Source: Saccharophagus sp. K07
Lineage (GTDB): Bacteria; Pseudomonadota; Gammaproteobacteria; Pseudomonadales; Cellvibrionaceae
Length of the DNA: 64,000 bases
Assembly (NCBI RefSeq): GCF_014336955.1
Contig: NZ_QRAI01000005.1
Coordinates: forward strand, 124,001-188,000
Direction: 5' to 3'
Shown here: piece by piece, positions 35,266-45,287 of the stretch
Numbering within the stretch: the stretch's first letter is position 1
Layout: every line of letters starts with the position of its first letter
Notes under the pieces: generated by a model
Told to the model about the DNA's origin: nothing
What the model saw: only the letters and a program-made list of their open reading frames with translations
The model's database searches: none
Position numbers and translations under genes: made by a program

Positions 35266-35387
35266 GCAGCACATTGACTGCCAGTGTCTATACTCAGTTA
35301 TGCCTGAAGGTTTTAAAACCCGCAGGATACATATCTGGTGCGGCTCGTCCCGCCGTGAATCTTGGTTCGATGTCCATGAGGGTTTAG

Positions 35388-36344
35388 ATGGGAGACGCGT
35401 TCTCAGCGCGGCTGCGCGGTTTGTTCAAGCAGAGGCGCAAAGGCGTGACGGTCGGGTTGGAGCTGCAGTCCGACGGCATGGCAGTGGTGGCGCGTCAGAC
35501 AGGCGAGGGCGGAACCGTCAGCCATATGGATTTTTTGCGCTACCAAAAAACTGTTTCACCCGCTCAGTTATTAAAGGACTGGGTGGCGGAAAAACGCCTG
35601 AACAACGCCGATTGCAACGCGGTGTTGGGGCCTGACACCTATCAAATTCTCCTGGTTGAACCACCGGACGTTCCGGCGGAAGAACTGCGCGGCGCTATTC
35701 GTTGGCGCCTTAAGGATCTGGTGAATATTCCGGTCGACCAGGCTGCGGTGGATGTTTTTGCACTGCCGGCAGACGGTGTGCGTTCCAACAAGAAAATGGT
35801 TTATGTGGTGGTTTGCGAAAAAAAGAAAATCCAGGCTGTTGTCGATCTGGTCGGCGAGGCGGGCTTGGCACTGCAATCCATCGATATTGGTGAGCTGGCG
35901 TTGCGCAATGTGGTGCTGAATTTGTTGCCTCCGGATCAAGCAGAGAGAGGTGTGGCCTTGACGCGGATTCGCGACGGCATGGCCAGCGTCTTTATTTACC
36001 GGCTGGGCAATCTCTATCTCGGCCGTTCTTTTTCCCTCGACTACAACGGCGGTTTGCTCGACAGCTTGCCGGAGGAAGCGCTGGCGCTGGAGCTGCAGCG
36101 CTCGCTGGATTATTACGAACGGCAGATGGGACAGGCGCCGCCAGTGGCGATTTATGTCTGCGGTGAACATGTCTCTGAAGACAAAATCGGCAATGTTTTA
36201 AAAGCCAGTCTCGCGCCGCGCATTCAGTGGCTTAACCCGTCTGCCGTGGTGCCTATGGCCGTTAATGACGAGTGGGACGACCAGCTCGCGCAGCGGTGTG
36301 TCGCCGCCATAGGCGGTTCCCTGCGACAGGTGGAGGCGGGCTGA
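35388..36344 (+). CDS. mshI: MSHA biogenesis protein MshI (PilM-like)
   Basis: 318 residues. The protein resembles the cytoplasmic PilM/GspL-N actin-like scaffold of type IV pilus systems (VGLELQSDGMAVVARQ near the start; LSSLD-type nucleotide fold segments such as SLDYYERQMG later). It probably links the assembly ATPase to the inner-membrane MshI2/MshJ proteins. It is the first gene of a tight run of plus-strand MSHA genes and overlaps none; the next gene starts 1 base after its stop. Confidence 0.85.
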   Translation: MGDAFSARLRGLFKQRRKGVTVGLELQSDGMAVVARQTGEGGTVSHMDFLRYQKTVSPAQLLKDWVAEKRLNNADCNAVLGPDTYQILLVEPPDVPAEELRGAIRWRLKDLVNIPVDQAAVDVFALPADGVRSNKKMVYVVVCEKKKIQAVVDLVGEAGLALQSIDIGELALRNVVLNLLPPDQAERGVALTRIRDGMASVFIYRLGNLYLGRSFSLDYNGGLLDSLPEEALALELQRSLDYYERQMGQAPPVAIYVCGEHVSEDKIGNVLKASLAPRIQWLNPSAVVPMAVNDEWDDQLAQRCVAAIGGSLRQVEAG

Positions 36345-36345
36345 T

Positions 36346-36978
36346 ATGCAGCAAATCAATCTTTATTTGCCGGAATTTCGTCCGCAAACGGATTGGTTGT
36401 CAGTCGAAAAAATGGCGCTCGCGCTCGGCGCGTTTCTGGCGATTTTATTGAGCATTCAATTGGTTCAGGCTAGGCAGCTGTCTGGTTTGCAGAAGGCGGT
36501 TCTGGCTTTGGAAACCGAGCAGAAAGCCAAAAAGCTGGAAGCCGATGCGCTGAAAAATGCACCTCGGCCAGCGAAAGATCCTGCGTTGGAAATCGAAATC
36601 GAGCGCTTGCGTCAGGCGATTCAAAATCGCGAGCGCGCGTCGACCATATTGGCGCAGCGGTCAATGGGTAACGACAGTGGATTTTCCCAGCATCTGGTGG
36701 CGCTGGGCCGTCAAAAAGTGGAAGGTGTTTCACTGCAGAATTTCGCGCTGCAAAGTGGTGGCGCTTTTGTGCGTCTGGAGGGTGTGAGTACAAAGCCGGA
36801 ATTGGTGCCGTTGTATATCACGCAATTGCAGCAGGACCAGCGTTTTGCCTCTGCCAAATTTGGTTATCTCTCCATGCAAAAATATGGCGATGGTGTGCGG
36901 TTTCTTTTGAGTGGCGATGGTCCCATGGATCCGCAGACTTTGCCCTATGTGATGGAGCATTCCGGAGGATTCCGGTGA
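36346..36978 (+). CDS. PilN-like MSHA biogenesis protein (MshI2)
   Basis: 210 residues. The N-terminal MQQINLYLPEFRP is a PilN-type motif that docks on the PilM-like protein. One membrane helix (about 22-42) and a periplasmic coiled-coil region (about 45-110) follow. It is inner-membrane and forms the alignment complex with MshJ. Its end overlaps the mshJ start by 4 bases. Confidence 0.85.
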   Translation: MQQINLYLPEFRPQTDWLSVEKMALALGAFLAILLSIQLVQARQLSGLQKAVLALETEQKAKKLEADALKNAPRPAKDPALEIEIERLRQAIQNRERASTILAQRSMGNDSGFSQHLVALGRQKVEGVSLQNFALQSGGAFVRLEGVSTKPELVPLYITQLQQDQRFASAKFGYLSMQKYGDGVRFLLSGDGPMDPQTLPYVMEHSGGFR

Positions 36979-37664
36979 AACAAAAATGGATGTTATTAAA
37001 AAATCGTTTTGAAACGCTGGCGGCGCGCGAGCGTTTATTGGTTGTAGGGGCAATTGTTGCTGCGGTTTATTTGCTGTGGGATTTGCTGTTGTTGCAACCG
37101 ATCGCCAAACAAAAAGAACTTTTTGTGGCACGCGAACGCGTTGCCCAAGCGGCATTGACCGCATCGCAAGCTGAAGTGCAGGTCCTCACCGGATTGGTGA
37201 GAGTCGATCCCAACATGGAATTGCGCCGCGAAATTCAGGATCTGCAAAATAAACTGGCTCAACTCGATCGCGAATTGGATAAGGCCGAGATAGGCCTGGT
37301 TCCGGCGGAAGCGCTTCCAAAAGTCATGCACGGCGTATTGAGCAAAATCGGCAAGCTTAAAATCGTCAATATGGTGACCTTGCCACCCGAACAACTTTCG
37401 CTTTCTTCCAATCTGCAAAATGCCGTTGCTGAACAAGGGCCAGCGGAGGAAGAAGCCGGTGTAAAAATTTTTAAACATTCCGTGGTACTGAATTTGGCAG
37501 GTGATTTTCCCTCAGTGGTCGAATATCTGAAAACGCTGGAGCAAAGCGACTGGCGCTTTTATTGGGATTCCCTGCGTTATGAAGTCAAGAATTATCCGAA
37601 TGCCGATGTTCGCCTACGGGTATTTACGCTTTCCACGCAGCGAGGTGTTTTGGATGGGGTTTAA
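36975..37664 (+). CDS. mshJ: MSHA biogenesis protein MshJ (PilO-like)
   Basis: 229 residues. A short cytoplasmic N-terminus, a membrane helix (about 20-38, LLVVGAIVAAVYLLWDLLLL) and a periplasmic coiled coil (about 55-100) with a ferredoxin-like C-terminus match PilO-type proteins. It is part of the inner-membrane platform of the MSHA pilus machine. It overlaps both neighbours by a few bases, consistent with one operon. Confidence 0.88.
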   Translation: MKQKWMLLKNRFETLAARERLLVVGAIVAAVYLLWDLLLLQPIAKQKELFVARERVAQAALTASQAEVQVLTGLVRVDPNMELRREIQDLQNKLAQLDRELDKAEIGLVPAEALPKVMHGVLSKIGKLKIVNMVTLPPEQLSLSSNLQNAVAEQGPAEEEAGVKIFKHSVVLNLAGDFPSVVEYLKTLEQSDWRFYWDSLRYEVKNYPNADVRLRVFTLSTQRGVLDGV

Positions 37665-38019
37665 ATATGCAGCGCCGTTATTTTTGCTGTGTTTGGCCGG
37701 CGTAAATGTCGCAAGCGTGAATGCAAATACCGCAAACGACAATATGGAAAGCGCATTGGTCGATCCTACGCGGCCTCTGCATGCGGTCGTTGCCAAAGCG
37801 AATGCTGCTGAGGAAAACAGACCCCTGCAGTTGCAAGCCGTTTATACCGACAGTACACGCGCTCGCGCGGTAATTAATGGCAAAACGGTAGTGGTAGGTG
37901 ATGTGGTGGAACAGGCCAAGATACTGGCAATTCAACCGGACAAGGTGATTTATTTGAAAAATGGTGTGAAGGGGGAGCTTGTGCTTTTGCCGGCCGTTTT
38001 ACGTGCGGTGGAGGACTGA
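37654..38019 (+). CDS. mshK: MSHA biogenesis protein MshK
   Basis: 121 residues from the ATG at 37654, which has GAGGTG 8 bases upstream and overlaps the mshJ stop; a farther upstream ATG (37579) lies inside mshJ without a ribosome binding site. A signal peptide (about 1-24) precedes a small periplasmic domain with VDPTRPL and LQAVYTDSTRARAVINGK, like GspC/PilP-type proteins that connect the secretin to the inner-membrane complex. Confidence 0.85.
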   Translation: MGFKYAAPLFLLCLAGVNVASVNANTANDNMESALVDPTRPLHAVVAKANAAEENRPLQLQAVYTDSTRARAVINGKTVVVGDVVEQAKILAIQPDKVIYLKNGVKGELVLLPAVLRAVED

Positions 38020-38022
38020 CCT

Positions 38023-39687
38023 ATGTCCTTGCGCTCTGCGCTAATGTTTTTGACTGCGATGATTGCCGTCGGCGGCTGCGCCCCGCAAACGCAAAAACAA
38101 TCGCTGGCGGACGATCTGTATGACAAGGCTCTGGAGCGCAGTCAGCCATCCCGCGAGGTGCCGGATTTTGTAAATCAGGCACTGCTGTCCAATTCTGTTT
38201 CGGCCATGGCGAAAGCAGGCGTAAGCGAAAAACGTTTTAATGTTACGGTCAATAAAATCCCGGCGAAGGAATTTTTCCTCAGTCTGGTATCCGAAGCCGG
38301 CGTCAATGTCGTTACCCACCCGGATGTGGCGGGCGAAATTTCCCTTGACTTGCGTAATGTTACTGTGCCCGAAGTCTTAACCGTGGTGCGCGATATTTAC
38401 GGTTACGAATACAAATTCAAAGACGGTATTTATACGATTTTCCCGCGCAGCTTGCGCACGGAAATTTTTTCCATCAATTACATCGATATACAACGTGTCG
38501 GTGTGACCGATACCAATGTCTCCATTGGTGAAGTGAAATCCAGCAACAGTGGTTCCTCCAGCGGTTCGAACACCAGTGGCACCAGCACAGAGGCGATGAA
38601 TTTGCTCGGCTTGGCCGGCGGGTCTGAATCCAATTCATCCGGCGGCCAGGGCTTGAGCCCTGGCTCGCGGGTACAGACATTAAATAAAACCGATTTCTGG
38701 CGCATGCTGGATACGACCGTGAGCAGCATGATTGGCGCTCCTGCGGATGGCCGCAATGTTATGGTCAACCCGATTGCAGGACTCTTGGCTGTGACCGCTA
38801 TGCCAGGCGAAATCAATGCCGTGCGGGAATTTTTGGAGCGCTCGGAAATCAGCGTCAAACGCCAGGTGGTGTTGGAAGCGCAGATTTTGGAAGTGCGCCT
38901 AAATGAAGGTTTTGAGGCAGGCATCAATTGGAATGCGATTGAAGGGCAGTTGATGTATTCCAATAACGTAACCCAGTATAACTCGCCGGTCGATATCAGA
39001 GATGCCACTCCGAATGGAGCGGAGATTTTTGCCTCGATTTTTAAAATTGTCGATGTGCGCGATTTGCTTTCTCTATTGGAAACCCAAGGTTCGGTGCAGG
39101 TTCTCTCCAGTCCGCGTGTTTCCACTGTAAATAATCAAAAAGCGGTCATTCGCGTGGGTACGGATGAATTTTTTGTAACCGGGGTAAAAAGCAATACCAC
39201 ATCCAGCGCTTCGACCACGGTTTCGTCGCCAGAATTGGAGTTGACCGCTTTCTTTAGCGGTATTTCTCTGGATGTTACCCCGCAGATTTCTCCCGACGGT
39301 GATGTGATTCTGCACATTCACCCGATTATCAGTGAGGTACGCGATCAAACTAAAAATGTCACCGTGGGTGATTCGTCGTTTTCCCTGCCGTTGGCGCTGC
39401 GCGAAATTCGTGAGAGCGACAGCGTGGTACGCGCGCGCAGCGGGCAAGTGATTGTATTGGGTGGTTTGATGCAACATGCCAAGCGTGCAGCGGATGGAAA
39501 GCGTCCAGTGTTGGGCGATATCCCGGTGCTCAATGCATTTTTCAAAACCAAAAGCCGGCAGACCTCCAAAACCGAATTGGTTATTTTATTGCGTCCCGTG
39601 GTAGTCAATGAGGAATCCTGGCGCGATCAGTTGAGCGATTTCCGTGATTTCTCCGGTCCTCTTAAATCTGAGCGGGGTGGCCGCTGA
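38023..39687 (+). CDS. mshL: MSHA outer membrane secretin MshL
   Basis: 554 residues. A lipoprotein signal (VGGCA) is followed by an N-domain (about 65-140), a Ser/Gly-rich loop (about 165-210) and the secretin core (about 265-545) with VLGGLMQ and the C-terminal motif TELVILLRPVVV. It forms the outer membrane channel for the MSHA pilus. It lies 3 bases after mshK in the operon. Confidence 0.92.
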   Translation: MSLRSALMFLTAMIAVGGCAPQTQKQSLADDLYDKALERSQPSREVPDFVNQALLSNSVSAMAKAGVSEKRFNVTVNKIPAKEFFLSLVSEAGVNVVTHPDVAGEISLDLRNVTVPEVLTVVRDIYGYEYKFKDGIYTIFPRSLRTEIFSINYIDIQRVGVTDTNVSIGEVKSSNSGSSSGSNTSGTSTEAMNLLGLAGGSESNSSGGQGLSPGSRVQTLNKTDFWRMLDTTVSSMIGAPADGRNVMVNPIAGLLAVTAMPGEINAVREFLERSEISVKRQVVLEAQILEVRLNEGFEAGINWNAIEGQLMYSNNVTQYNSPVDIRDATPNGAEIFASIFKIVDVRDLLSLLETQGSVQVLSSPRVSTVNNQKAVIRVGTDEFFVTGVKSNTTSSASTTVSSPELELTAFFSGISLDVTPQISPDGDVILHIHPIISEVRDQTKNVTVGDSSFSLPLALREIRESDSVVRARSGQVIVLGGLMQHAKRAADGKRPVLGDIPVLNAFFKTKSRQTSKTELVILLRPVVVNEESWRDQLSDFRDFSGPLKSERGGR

Positions 39688-39701
39688 GCCATAGGTGGGC
39701 C

Positions 39702-40595
39702 ATGTATCTGCAACATTTTCAGATGACGGAAAAGCCGTTTTCTCTGACGCCGGACACACAGTTTTTTGTGAATTATCGCAGCCACAGGGAAGCGTTAAAT
39801 ACTCTGTTTTTTGCTCTGAGAGATGGCGAAGGTTTTATCAAAATTGTCGGCGAAGTCGGCACAGGTAAAACCTTGCTGTGTCGTATTTTGCTGAGCAAAT
39901 TGGATAAATCCCGCTTCGTAACCGCCTATATTCCCAATCCGTGTCTGGCTCCGGAAGAGCTTAAGGCATTTATCGCAACGGAAATTGGTGCGGAGTATCA
40001 GCGCTCCATGCCATCCCATGAACTGACTTCCGCCATATATCGCCGTCTGATACAAATTGCGCGACAGAAAAAGCGAGTTGTGCTGGTGGTAGATGAAGCG
40101 CAAACCATGCCGCGGGAAACCATTGAAGCATTGCGTTTGTTGACGAATCTGGAAACCGAAAAACACAAATTATTGCAAGTGGTAATTCTGGGGCAGCCAG
40201 AATTGGATGTGCTGTTGCATCGGGAAGATTTACGTCAGCTGAAACAGCGAATTGTCTTTGCAGAAAAATTGCAACCGCTCGATTATGCGGGCGTCGTTGC
40301 TTATGTTCAACATCGTCTTAAAGCCAGCGGTTGTGCGCAAAACAATTTATTCAGTCCGCTGGCCGTCTGGTTGCTGGCCAAGGCTTCTGGCGGAATTCCG
40401 CGGTTGATAAATATTCTCGCGCATAAAGCTTTGTTATGTGCCTATGGACGGGGCGATATCAGTATTGCCGGATGGCATATTGCCATGGCTGTGCGCGACA
40501 CACCGGAGGCGCGTCTGGGTGGACGTTTTTGGTGTCGCCTCTGGCAATTGAATGGTCGGGCATTTGTGCCGCGTGCGGCAGGAGTTGCTCGATGA
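39702..40595 (+). CDS. mshM: MSHA biogenesis ATPase MshM (ExeA-like)
   Basis: 297 residues. It begins with YLQHFQMTEKPFSLTPDTQF, the ExeA/MshM start. Walker A GEVGTGKT is at about 49-56, and Walker B VVLVVDEAQTMPRE follows. ExeA-type ATPases help secretins assemble, probably by remodelling peptidoglycan attachment. No C-terminal peptidoglycan-binding domain is present. The stop overlaps the mshN start by 4 bases. Confidence 0.9.
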   Translation: MYLQHFQMTEKPFSLTPDTQFFVNYRSHREALNTLFFALRDGEGFIKIVGEVGTGKTLLCRILLSKLDKSRFVTAYIPNPCLAPEELKAFIATEIGAEYQRSMPSHELTSAIYRRLIQIARQKKRVVLVVDEAQTMPRETIEALRLLTNLETEKHKLLQVVILGQPELDVLLHREDLRQLKQRIVFAEKLQPLDYAGVVAYVQHRLKASGCAQNNLFSPLAVWLLAKASGGIPRLINILAHKALLCAYGRGDISIAGWHIAMAVRDTPEARLGGRFWCRLWQLNGRAFVPRAAGVAR

Positions 40596-41920
40596 GTTTG
40601 ATCAATGACATGCTCCGGGATATCGATCGCGTCGAGCAACCCACAGAAGCGCGAGTATTACCTGCGGGGCTTGCGCCTGTGGAACCGAAAAAATCGGACA
40701 TAAAGCGTTATTGGTTGCCTGGTTTGGCGGCTACCGCAGTTTTGTATGCAGTCGTAGTGGAGTGGAATGCGTTAGGTTTATTTCCATCAAAAAAATCGCC
40801 TATGCCAATTCCTGAACCGGTTGCCTTTAACAGCAAATGGTTAAGTGTGACGGCTGAGCTGGCGCCACAAGATGCAACTGATGCTGAAGAAGTGATTAGC
40901 GTATCCAAGGAAAATAGCTCAATCGAATCTGCTTCCTCAGCACTCGTTGAAATACCTGCTGTATCTGCAAATCCTGATACCCAAATTGCATCTAATACAA
41001 ATGCTCAAACCGCGTCTAATACAGATGCGATCGCGCGTTTACTCAATGCGGCGGAACTTGCCGTTCAAGAAAATCGCCTTACCAGCCCAGTAGGCGACAA
41101 TGCCTATCAATACTACAAAACGGTTTTATTGCTCGATAAAACCAATGAAGCAGCATTGCAAGGAATTGCCTCTCTGCAACAGCGCTATATCGCGCTGTTG
41201 GAAAGCGCTGTAAAAGATGAGCGTTTTGAGGCTGCACAAAGATACATCAAGGGCGCACAAGTGGTTGGTGTAGCGGACTCCGCGCTGTCTGTTTATCAGG
41301 AGCGTTTGCGTGCAGGCGAAAAAAAGCCTGTTGTGCAAACCCAAAAGCCGGTTATCACGCTAGCCGTAACAGGTGATGAGCAGATGTCGGCAGAGCTGCG
41401 TGCAAAAGGTTGGCGAGCGGAGAGTTCGGTTTTGAATTGGCTAGCAAGTGCGTCGGAGATTGGACAAACCGCTGTTGCCCTGGCCGACTTTTACGCAGCG
41501 CAAAATCGTGTCAATGAATTGTTGAAATTGGAAGAGTTGTTACAAAAACGCGGCCATGCCACTGCGTATTACGCCGCTGCGCAAACTGCGGTGCTGAGAG
41601 GTGATTACGCTCGCGGTATCCAGCAATTAACTTCCGTTGAATTTTCCTCTCTGGCTGAAGAGCAGCGGTTGCGTTTACTGGGTGGTATGCAGCAAAAAAT
41701 TGGCGATTACGCAGCGGCTATGGCGGTATATGCGCGCTTGACCGAGCGGGCGCCCAATAATGTGAACGATTGGCTCGGCCTAGCCGTCAGTGCTGATGGC
41801 AACAAACAAATACAGATCGCACTGCGCGCATATGAAAATGTGCTGAGGCTGCGCCACCCGGATACGCGGGTGATGCAATTCGCCCAGCTGCGCTGGCAGG
41901 AATTATCGCCAAGTCGATGA
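40592..41920 (+). CDS. mshN: MSHA biogenesis protein MshN (TPR protein)
   Basis: 442 residues from the ATG at 40592 inside the ATGA overlap with mshM. The MSLINDMLRDID start is typical of MshN. A single membrane helix (about 38-55), a low-complexity region and a C-terminal helical repeat region with TPR-like pairs (from about 145) follow. The protein is thought to organise the pilus platform on the periplasmic side. Ser/Ala/Asn repeats at about 130-145 look recently duplicated. Confidence 0.85.
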   Translation: MSLINDMLRDIDRVEQPTEARVLPAGLAPVEPKKSDIKRYWLPGLAATAVLYAVVVEWNALGLFPSKKSPMPIPEPVAFNSKWLSVTAELAPQDATDAEEVISVSKENSSIESASSALVEIPAVSANPDTQIASNTNAQTASNTDAIARLLNAAELAVQENRLTSPVGDNAYQYYKTVLLLDKTNEAALQGIASLQQRYIALLESAVKDERFEAAQRYIKGAQVVGVADSALSVYQERLRAGEKKPVVQTQKPVITLAVTGDEQMSAELRAKGWRAESSVLNWLASASEIGQTAVALADFYAAQNRVNELLKLEELLQKRGHATAYYAAAQTAVLRGDYARGIQQLTSVEFSSLAEEQRLRLLGGMQQKIGDYAAAMAVYARLTERAPNNVNDWLGLAVSADGNKQIQIALRAYENVLRLRHPDTRVMQFAQLRWQELSPSR

Positions 41921-41948
41921 TGTTTTTACGGGTAAATAAGTGGAAGGT

Positions 41949-43706
41949 ATGACCAACAATTCTGCGAGCAGTACGGCTGTTTCCAAGCGAATTCGCATAG
42001 GTGATATTCTGGTCGCCCAGCAGATTATCAGTCAGGAACAACTGGAAACCGCGCTCGCCGAGCAAAAGAAAACCGGATATAAACTCGGTCGCCAATTGGT
42101 AGCGCTGGGATTTGTTGACGAAAATACCCTGCTGACACTTTTGTCAAAACAGCTGAATTACCCGTTTATCGATCTCGCTCACTATCGCTTTGATCGCGAA
42201 GTAGTGCGGATTCTGCCGGAAACCGTATCGCGACGTTATCGTGTTATTGCGCTGAAGGAAGATAAAGACGGCATTCTGCTCGGCATGTCCGATCCCACCG
42301 ATATTTTCGGTTTGGACGATATCCGCAAAATTCTCAACAAACCGGTCAAGCCAGCAGTGGTTCGGGAATCCGAATTGCTGGATATTCTCGATGTCGCCTA
42401 TACCCGTGCCAGCGAAATTGCCTCTCTGGCGGAGCAGTTGGACGAAGAGCTGGAAAGCGACGCGGTCGATATTGCGGATATAGTCACTGCAGCGGAAGAC
42501 ATGGATGCGCCCGTCGTTAAATTGCTGCAAAAAATATTTGAAGAAGCGGTAAAAAGCCGCGCCTCGGATATTCATATAGAGCCGGATGAAACCGTGCTGC
42601 GTATCCGCCAGCGGATTGATGGCGTTCTTGTTGAGCAAGTCATGAACGAAAAGCGGATTGTCGGTGCACTGGTGGTTCGCCTGAAATTGATGTCGCGTTT
42701 GGATATTTCGGAAAAACGCTTGCCGCAAGATGGGCGCTTCAATTTAAAAATCGGTTCTCACAGTATTGACGTTCGTTTGTCCACTATGCCGGTTCAATAC
42801 GGTGAATCGGTGGTAATGCGTTTGCTCGATCATTCCGCCGGTATTCGTCCGCTGAGCAAGGTGGGCATGCCGGACAACTACGTTAAATTGTTTCGCAATG
42901 TGATCCATCGTCCTCACGGACTGGTATTGGTGACAGGTCCGACCGGTAGCGGTAAAACCACCACGCTGTACGGCGCTTTAAGCGAACTCAATACGCCCGA
43001 GAAAAAAATCATCACCGTAGAAGACCCGGTGGAATATCGTCTGCCCCGTGTCAATCAGGTGCAGCTGCACGAAAAAATCGGTCTGACCTTCAATACAGTA
43101 TTGCGCGCAACTTTGCGCCAAGACCCGGATATTTTGCTGATCGGTGAGATTCGCGATTCCGAATCGGCAGAAATTGCTTTGCGCGCTGCTATGACAGGCC
43201 ACTTAGTGTTGTCGACATTGCACACCAATGATGCCGTGACATCCGCCTTGCGATTAATTGATATGGGCGTGGATTCCTTTCTGGTGGCATCCAGCCTGAA
43301 AGCGGTGATTGCACAACGCCTGGTGCGGCGCGTATGCATCCACTGTGCTGAGCCTTATACGCCTAATCCTCAAGAATTCGATTTAATTCGTCGTATGACG
43401 AAACATTCTGCACCGGATGTATCGCAAATGCGCAAAGGATCCGGTTGCCCGCATTGCTATAACAGCGGCTATCTGGATCGTATTGGTGTGTTTGAATTTC
43501 TGGAAGTCAATAACGCAATGGCAGATGCTTTACGCGATCGCAATGTGCGCCAATTTAATGAAGCAGCGAATGCGCACGAAAATTATCGACCATTGAGCAG
43601 AAGTGCACTGGACTACGCTCTTCAGGGTATTACCACTATTGATGAAGTATTGCGTGTATCCGCAGAAGTGGAAGATGAAAGTTTGGCGAAGGATGTTGCA
43701 AAGTGA
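41949..43706 (+). CDS. mshE: MSHA pilus extension ATPase MshE with MshEN c-di-GMP-binding domain
   Basis: 585 residues from the ATG at 41949; a GTG three codons upstream is possible. The N-terminal region (RIGDILVAQQIISQEQLETALAEQ and KLGRQLVALGFVDENTLL) holds two MshEN motif copies, known in Vibrio MshE to bind c-di-GMP. The C-terminal GspE-type motor has Walker A GPTGSGKTT, the Asp box with IGEIRDSE, His-box TGHLVLSTLHTND and a tetracysteine zinc motif (CIHC and CPHC). It powers pilus polymerisation in the cytoplasm. Confidence 0.93.
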   Translation: MTNNSASSTAVSKRIRIGDILVAQQIISQEQLETALAEQKKTGYKLGRQLVALGFVDENTLLTLLSKQLNYPFIDLAHYRFDREVVRILPETVSRRYRVIALKEDKDGILLGMSDPTDIFGLDDIRKILNKPVKPAVVRESELLDILDVAYTRASEIASLAEQLDEELESDAVDIADIVTAAEDMDAPVVKLLQKIFEEAVKSRASDIHIEPDETVLRIRQRIDGVLVEQVMNEKRIVGALVVRLKLMSRLDISEKRLPQDGRFNLKIGSHSIDVRLSTMPVQYGESVVMRLLDHSAGIRPLSKVGMPDNYVKLFRNVIHRPHGLVLVTGPTGSGKTTTLYGALSELNTPEKKIITVEDPVEYRLPRVNQVQLHEKIGLTFNTVLRATLRQDPDILLIGEIRDSESAEIALRAAMTGHLVLSTLHTNDAVTSALRLIDMGVDSFLVASSLKAVIAQRLVRRVCIHCAEPYTPNPQEFDLIRRMTKHSAPDVSQMRKGSGCPHCYNSGYLDRIGVFEFLEVNNAMADALRDRNVRQFNEAANAHENYRPLSRSALDYALQGITTIDEVLRVSAEVEDESLAKDVAK

Positions 43707-43744
43707 AAAATGTGATCGCGCAGAGAGTAGGGTAATAATCGTTT

Positions 43745-44968
43745 ATGCCCATATTTGAATATCAAGGGCGCTCTTCCCAAGGGCAATTGGCCAAAGGCCA
43801 GCTCGACGCTGCCAATGAGGAAGCGGCAGCTTCTGCATTGCTTGCCCAAGGAATTACGCCTGTCAGTATTCAGCCTGCGACAGCGTCTAATAATGACATA
43901 GACCTGGATGCATTACTGGGTAACAACAAAGTCAAACCCGTCGACCTGATCATGTTCTGCCGCCAGATGTACACGATTACCAAATCCGGTATTCCGCTCG
44001 TGCGGGGTATTCGAGGTTTGGCGGCGGGTCTCAAACATCGCGAATTTCAGCGTGTACTCAACGATGTTGCATCACGCTTGGAAGGCGGGTCGGCGCTATC
44101 GCCGGCCATGGCCAAACATCCGAAAGTTTTCAGCAATTTATTTGTCAGCATGATCAGCGTCGGTGAGAGCACCGGCAGCCTGGATCAGGTATTTGCGCAG
44201 CTGGCTTTTTATATGGAGCGCGACGAAGAAACCCGTAAAAGTATCAAGTCCGCTATTCGCTATCCTACATTTGTCATGATCGCCTTGGCGCTGGCGATTA
44301 CTGTCGTAAACATTTGGGTCATTCCCAGATTCGCGGAGATGTTCAAGCATTTCAAAGCAGAATTGCCTTTTGTGACGAAAATTCTGCTCGGAACATCGCA
44401 TGTTTTCGTTAATTACTGGTGGGCGTTGATACTAGGTATAGGTGGGTTGATTGGCGGAATCTGGTTTTACATTAATACTCCTAAAGGCGCTATTTTCTGG
44501 GGTGAAAAAAAACTCAAGCTCCCCATTATCGGCAGCATTATTGATCGTGCCTCCATGGCGCGCTATGCGCGCAGTTTTAGCTTGATGCTCCGTGCAGGGG
44601 TTCCATTGAATCAGGCCCTTACTCTGTGTTCGAGAGCGATTGATAATCCCTATCTTGGAATGAAGATAGATCGTATTCGCCGAGGTATAGAGCGAGGTGA
44701 AAGTTTGCTGCGTACACATACTCAGGCAGATATGTTAAGTCCCTTGGTATTGCAGATGATTGCTGTTGGGGAAGAGAGTGGCAAAGTAGAAGAATTGCTC
44801 GCTGAAGTCGCGGACTTTTATGAAAGGGAAGTGAGCTACGACCTTAAAAAACTGAGCGACAGCATAGAGCCCATTCTGATTATTGTTATGGCTGCATTTG
44901 TCACTCTCCTGGCATTGGGAATCTTTCTCCCCATGTGGGATATGTATAACGTCCAAAAAGGTGCATAA
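43745..44968 (+). CDS. mshG: MSHA platform protein MshG (GspF/PilC-like)
   Basis: 407 residues. Two repeated helical GspF domains, with helices at about 170-190, 220-240 and 375-400, form the inner-membrane platform on which MshE acts. FEYQGRSSQGQLAKGQLDA at the start and the MISVGESTGSL and MIAVGEESGKVEEL repeats are typical. It ends the first part of the MSHA cluster; the next 300 bases are non-coding. Confidence 0.92.
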   Translation: MPIFEYQGRSSQGQLAKGQLDAANEEAAASALLAQGITPVSIQPATASNNDIDLDALLGNNKVKPVDLIMFCRQMYTITKSGIPLVRGIRGLAAGLKHREFQRVLNDVASRLEGGSALSPAMAKHPKVFSNLFVSMISVGESTGSLDQVFAQLAFYMERDEETRKSIKSAIRYPTFVMIALALAITVVNIWVIPRFAEMFKHFKAELPFVTKILLGTSHVFVNYWWALILGIGGLIGGIWFYINTPKGAIFWGEKKLKLPIIGSIIDRASMARYARSFSLMLRAGVPLNQALTLCSRAIDNPYLGMKIDRIRRGIERGESLLRTHTQADMLSPLVLQMIAVGEESGKVEELLAEVADFYEREVSYDLKKLSDSIEPILIIVMAAFVTLLALGIFLPMWDMYNVQKGA

Positions 44969-45287
44969 ACACAGCTGTTTTTCCTTGCATTTGCCCGACA
45001 AAGATTTTGTTAGTGAATACTCCGGGTTGGTGTAAATTCGTAACATCTCCGCCGCATATTAACGCTTTGTGACTGAATTTTGACGCTCAAATGTCCAGAT
45101 TCTGCACCAATCCCGCGCACTTCTAAACCATCGTCAAGCGCATTAAAAAATTTATATTCCGCCGAATTGCGAGTTGCCAAGTTCCATCTATTCTTTCAAC
45201 TGGGTCCAGGTAAACCTCGCGTTTATTCCACCAGAATCTCGCTAGCTGTTCAGCGTTTTGTCCATTACAAGTGGATAAAAAATGATC
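44969..45287. other. AT-rich non-coding gap where mshF/mshB would be expected
   Basis: No recognisable gene or pilin-like motif was seen here. In Vibrio-type loci mshF and mshB follow mshG. Short frames exist but lack prepilin motifs and ribosome binding sites. Confidence 0.5.

Noticed and set aside
40436-40591. Longer mshN with an upstream start at 40436
   Set aside because: The extra 52 codons lie within mshM, and the typical MSLINDML start is at 40592.
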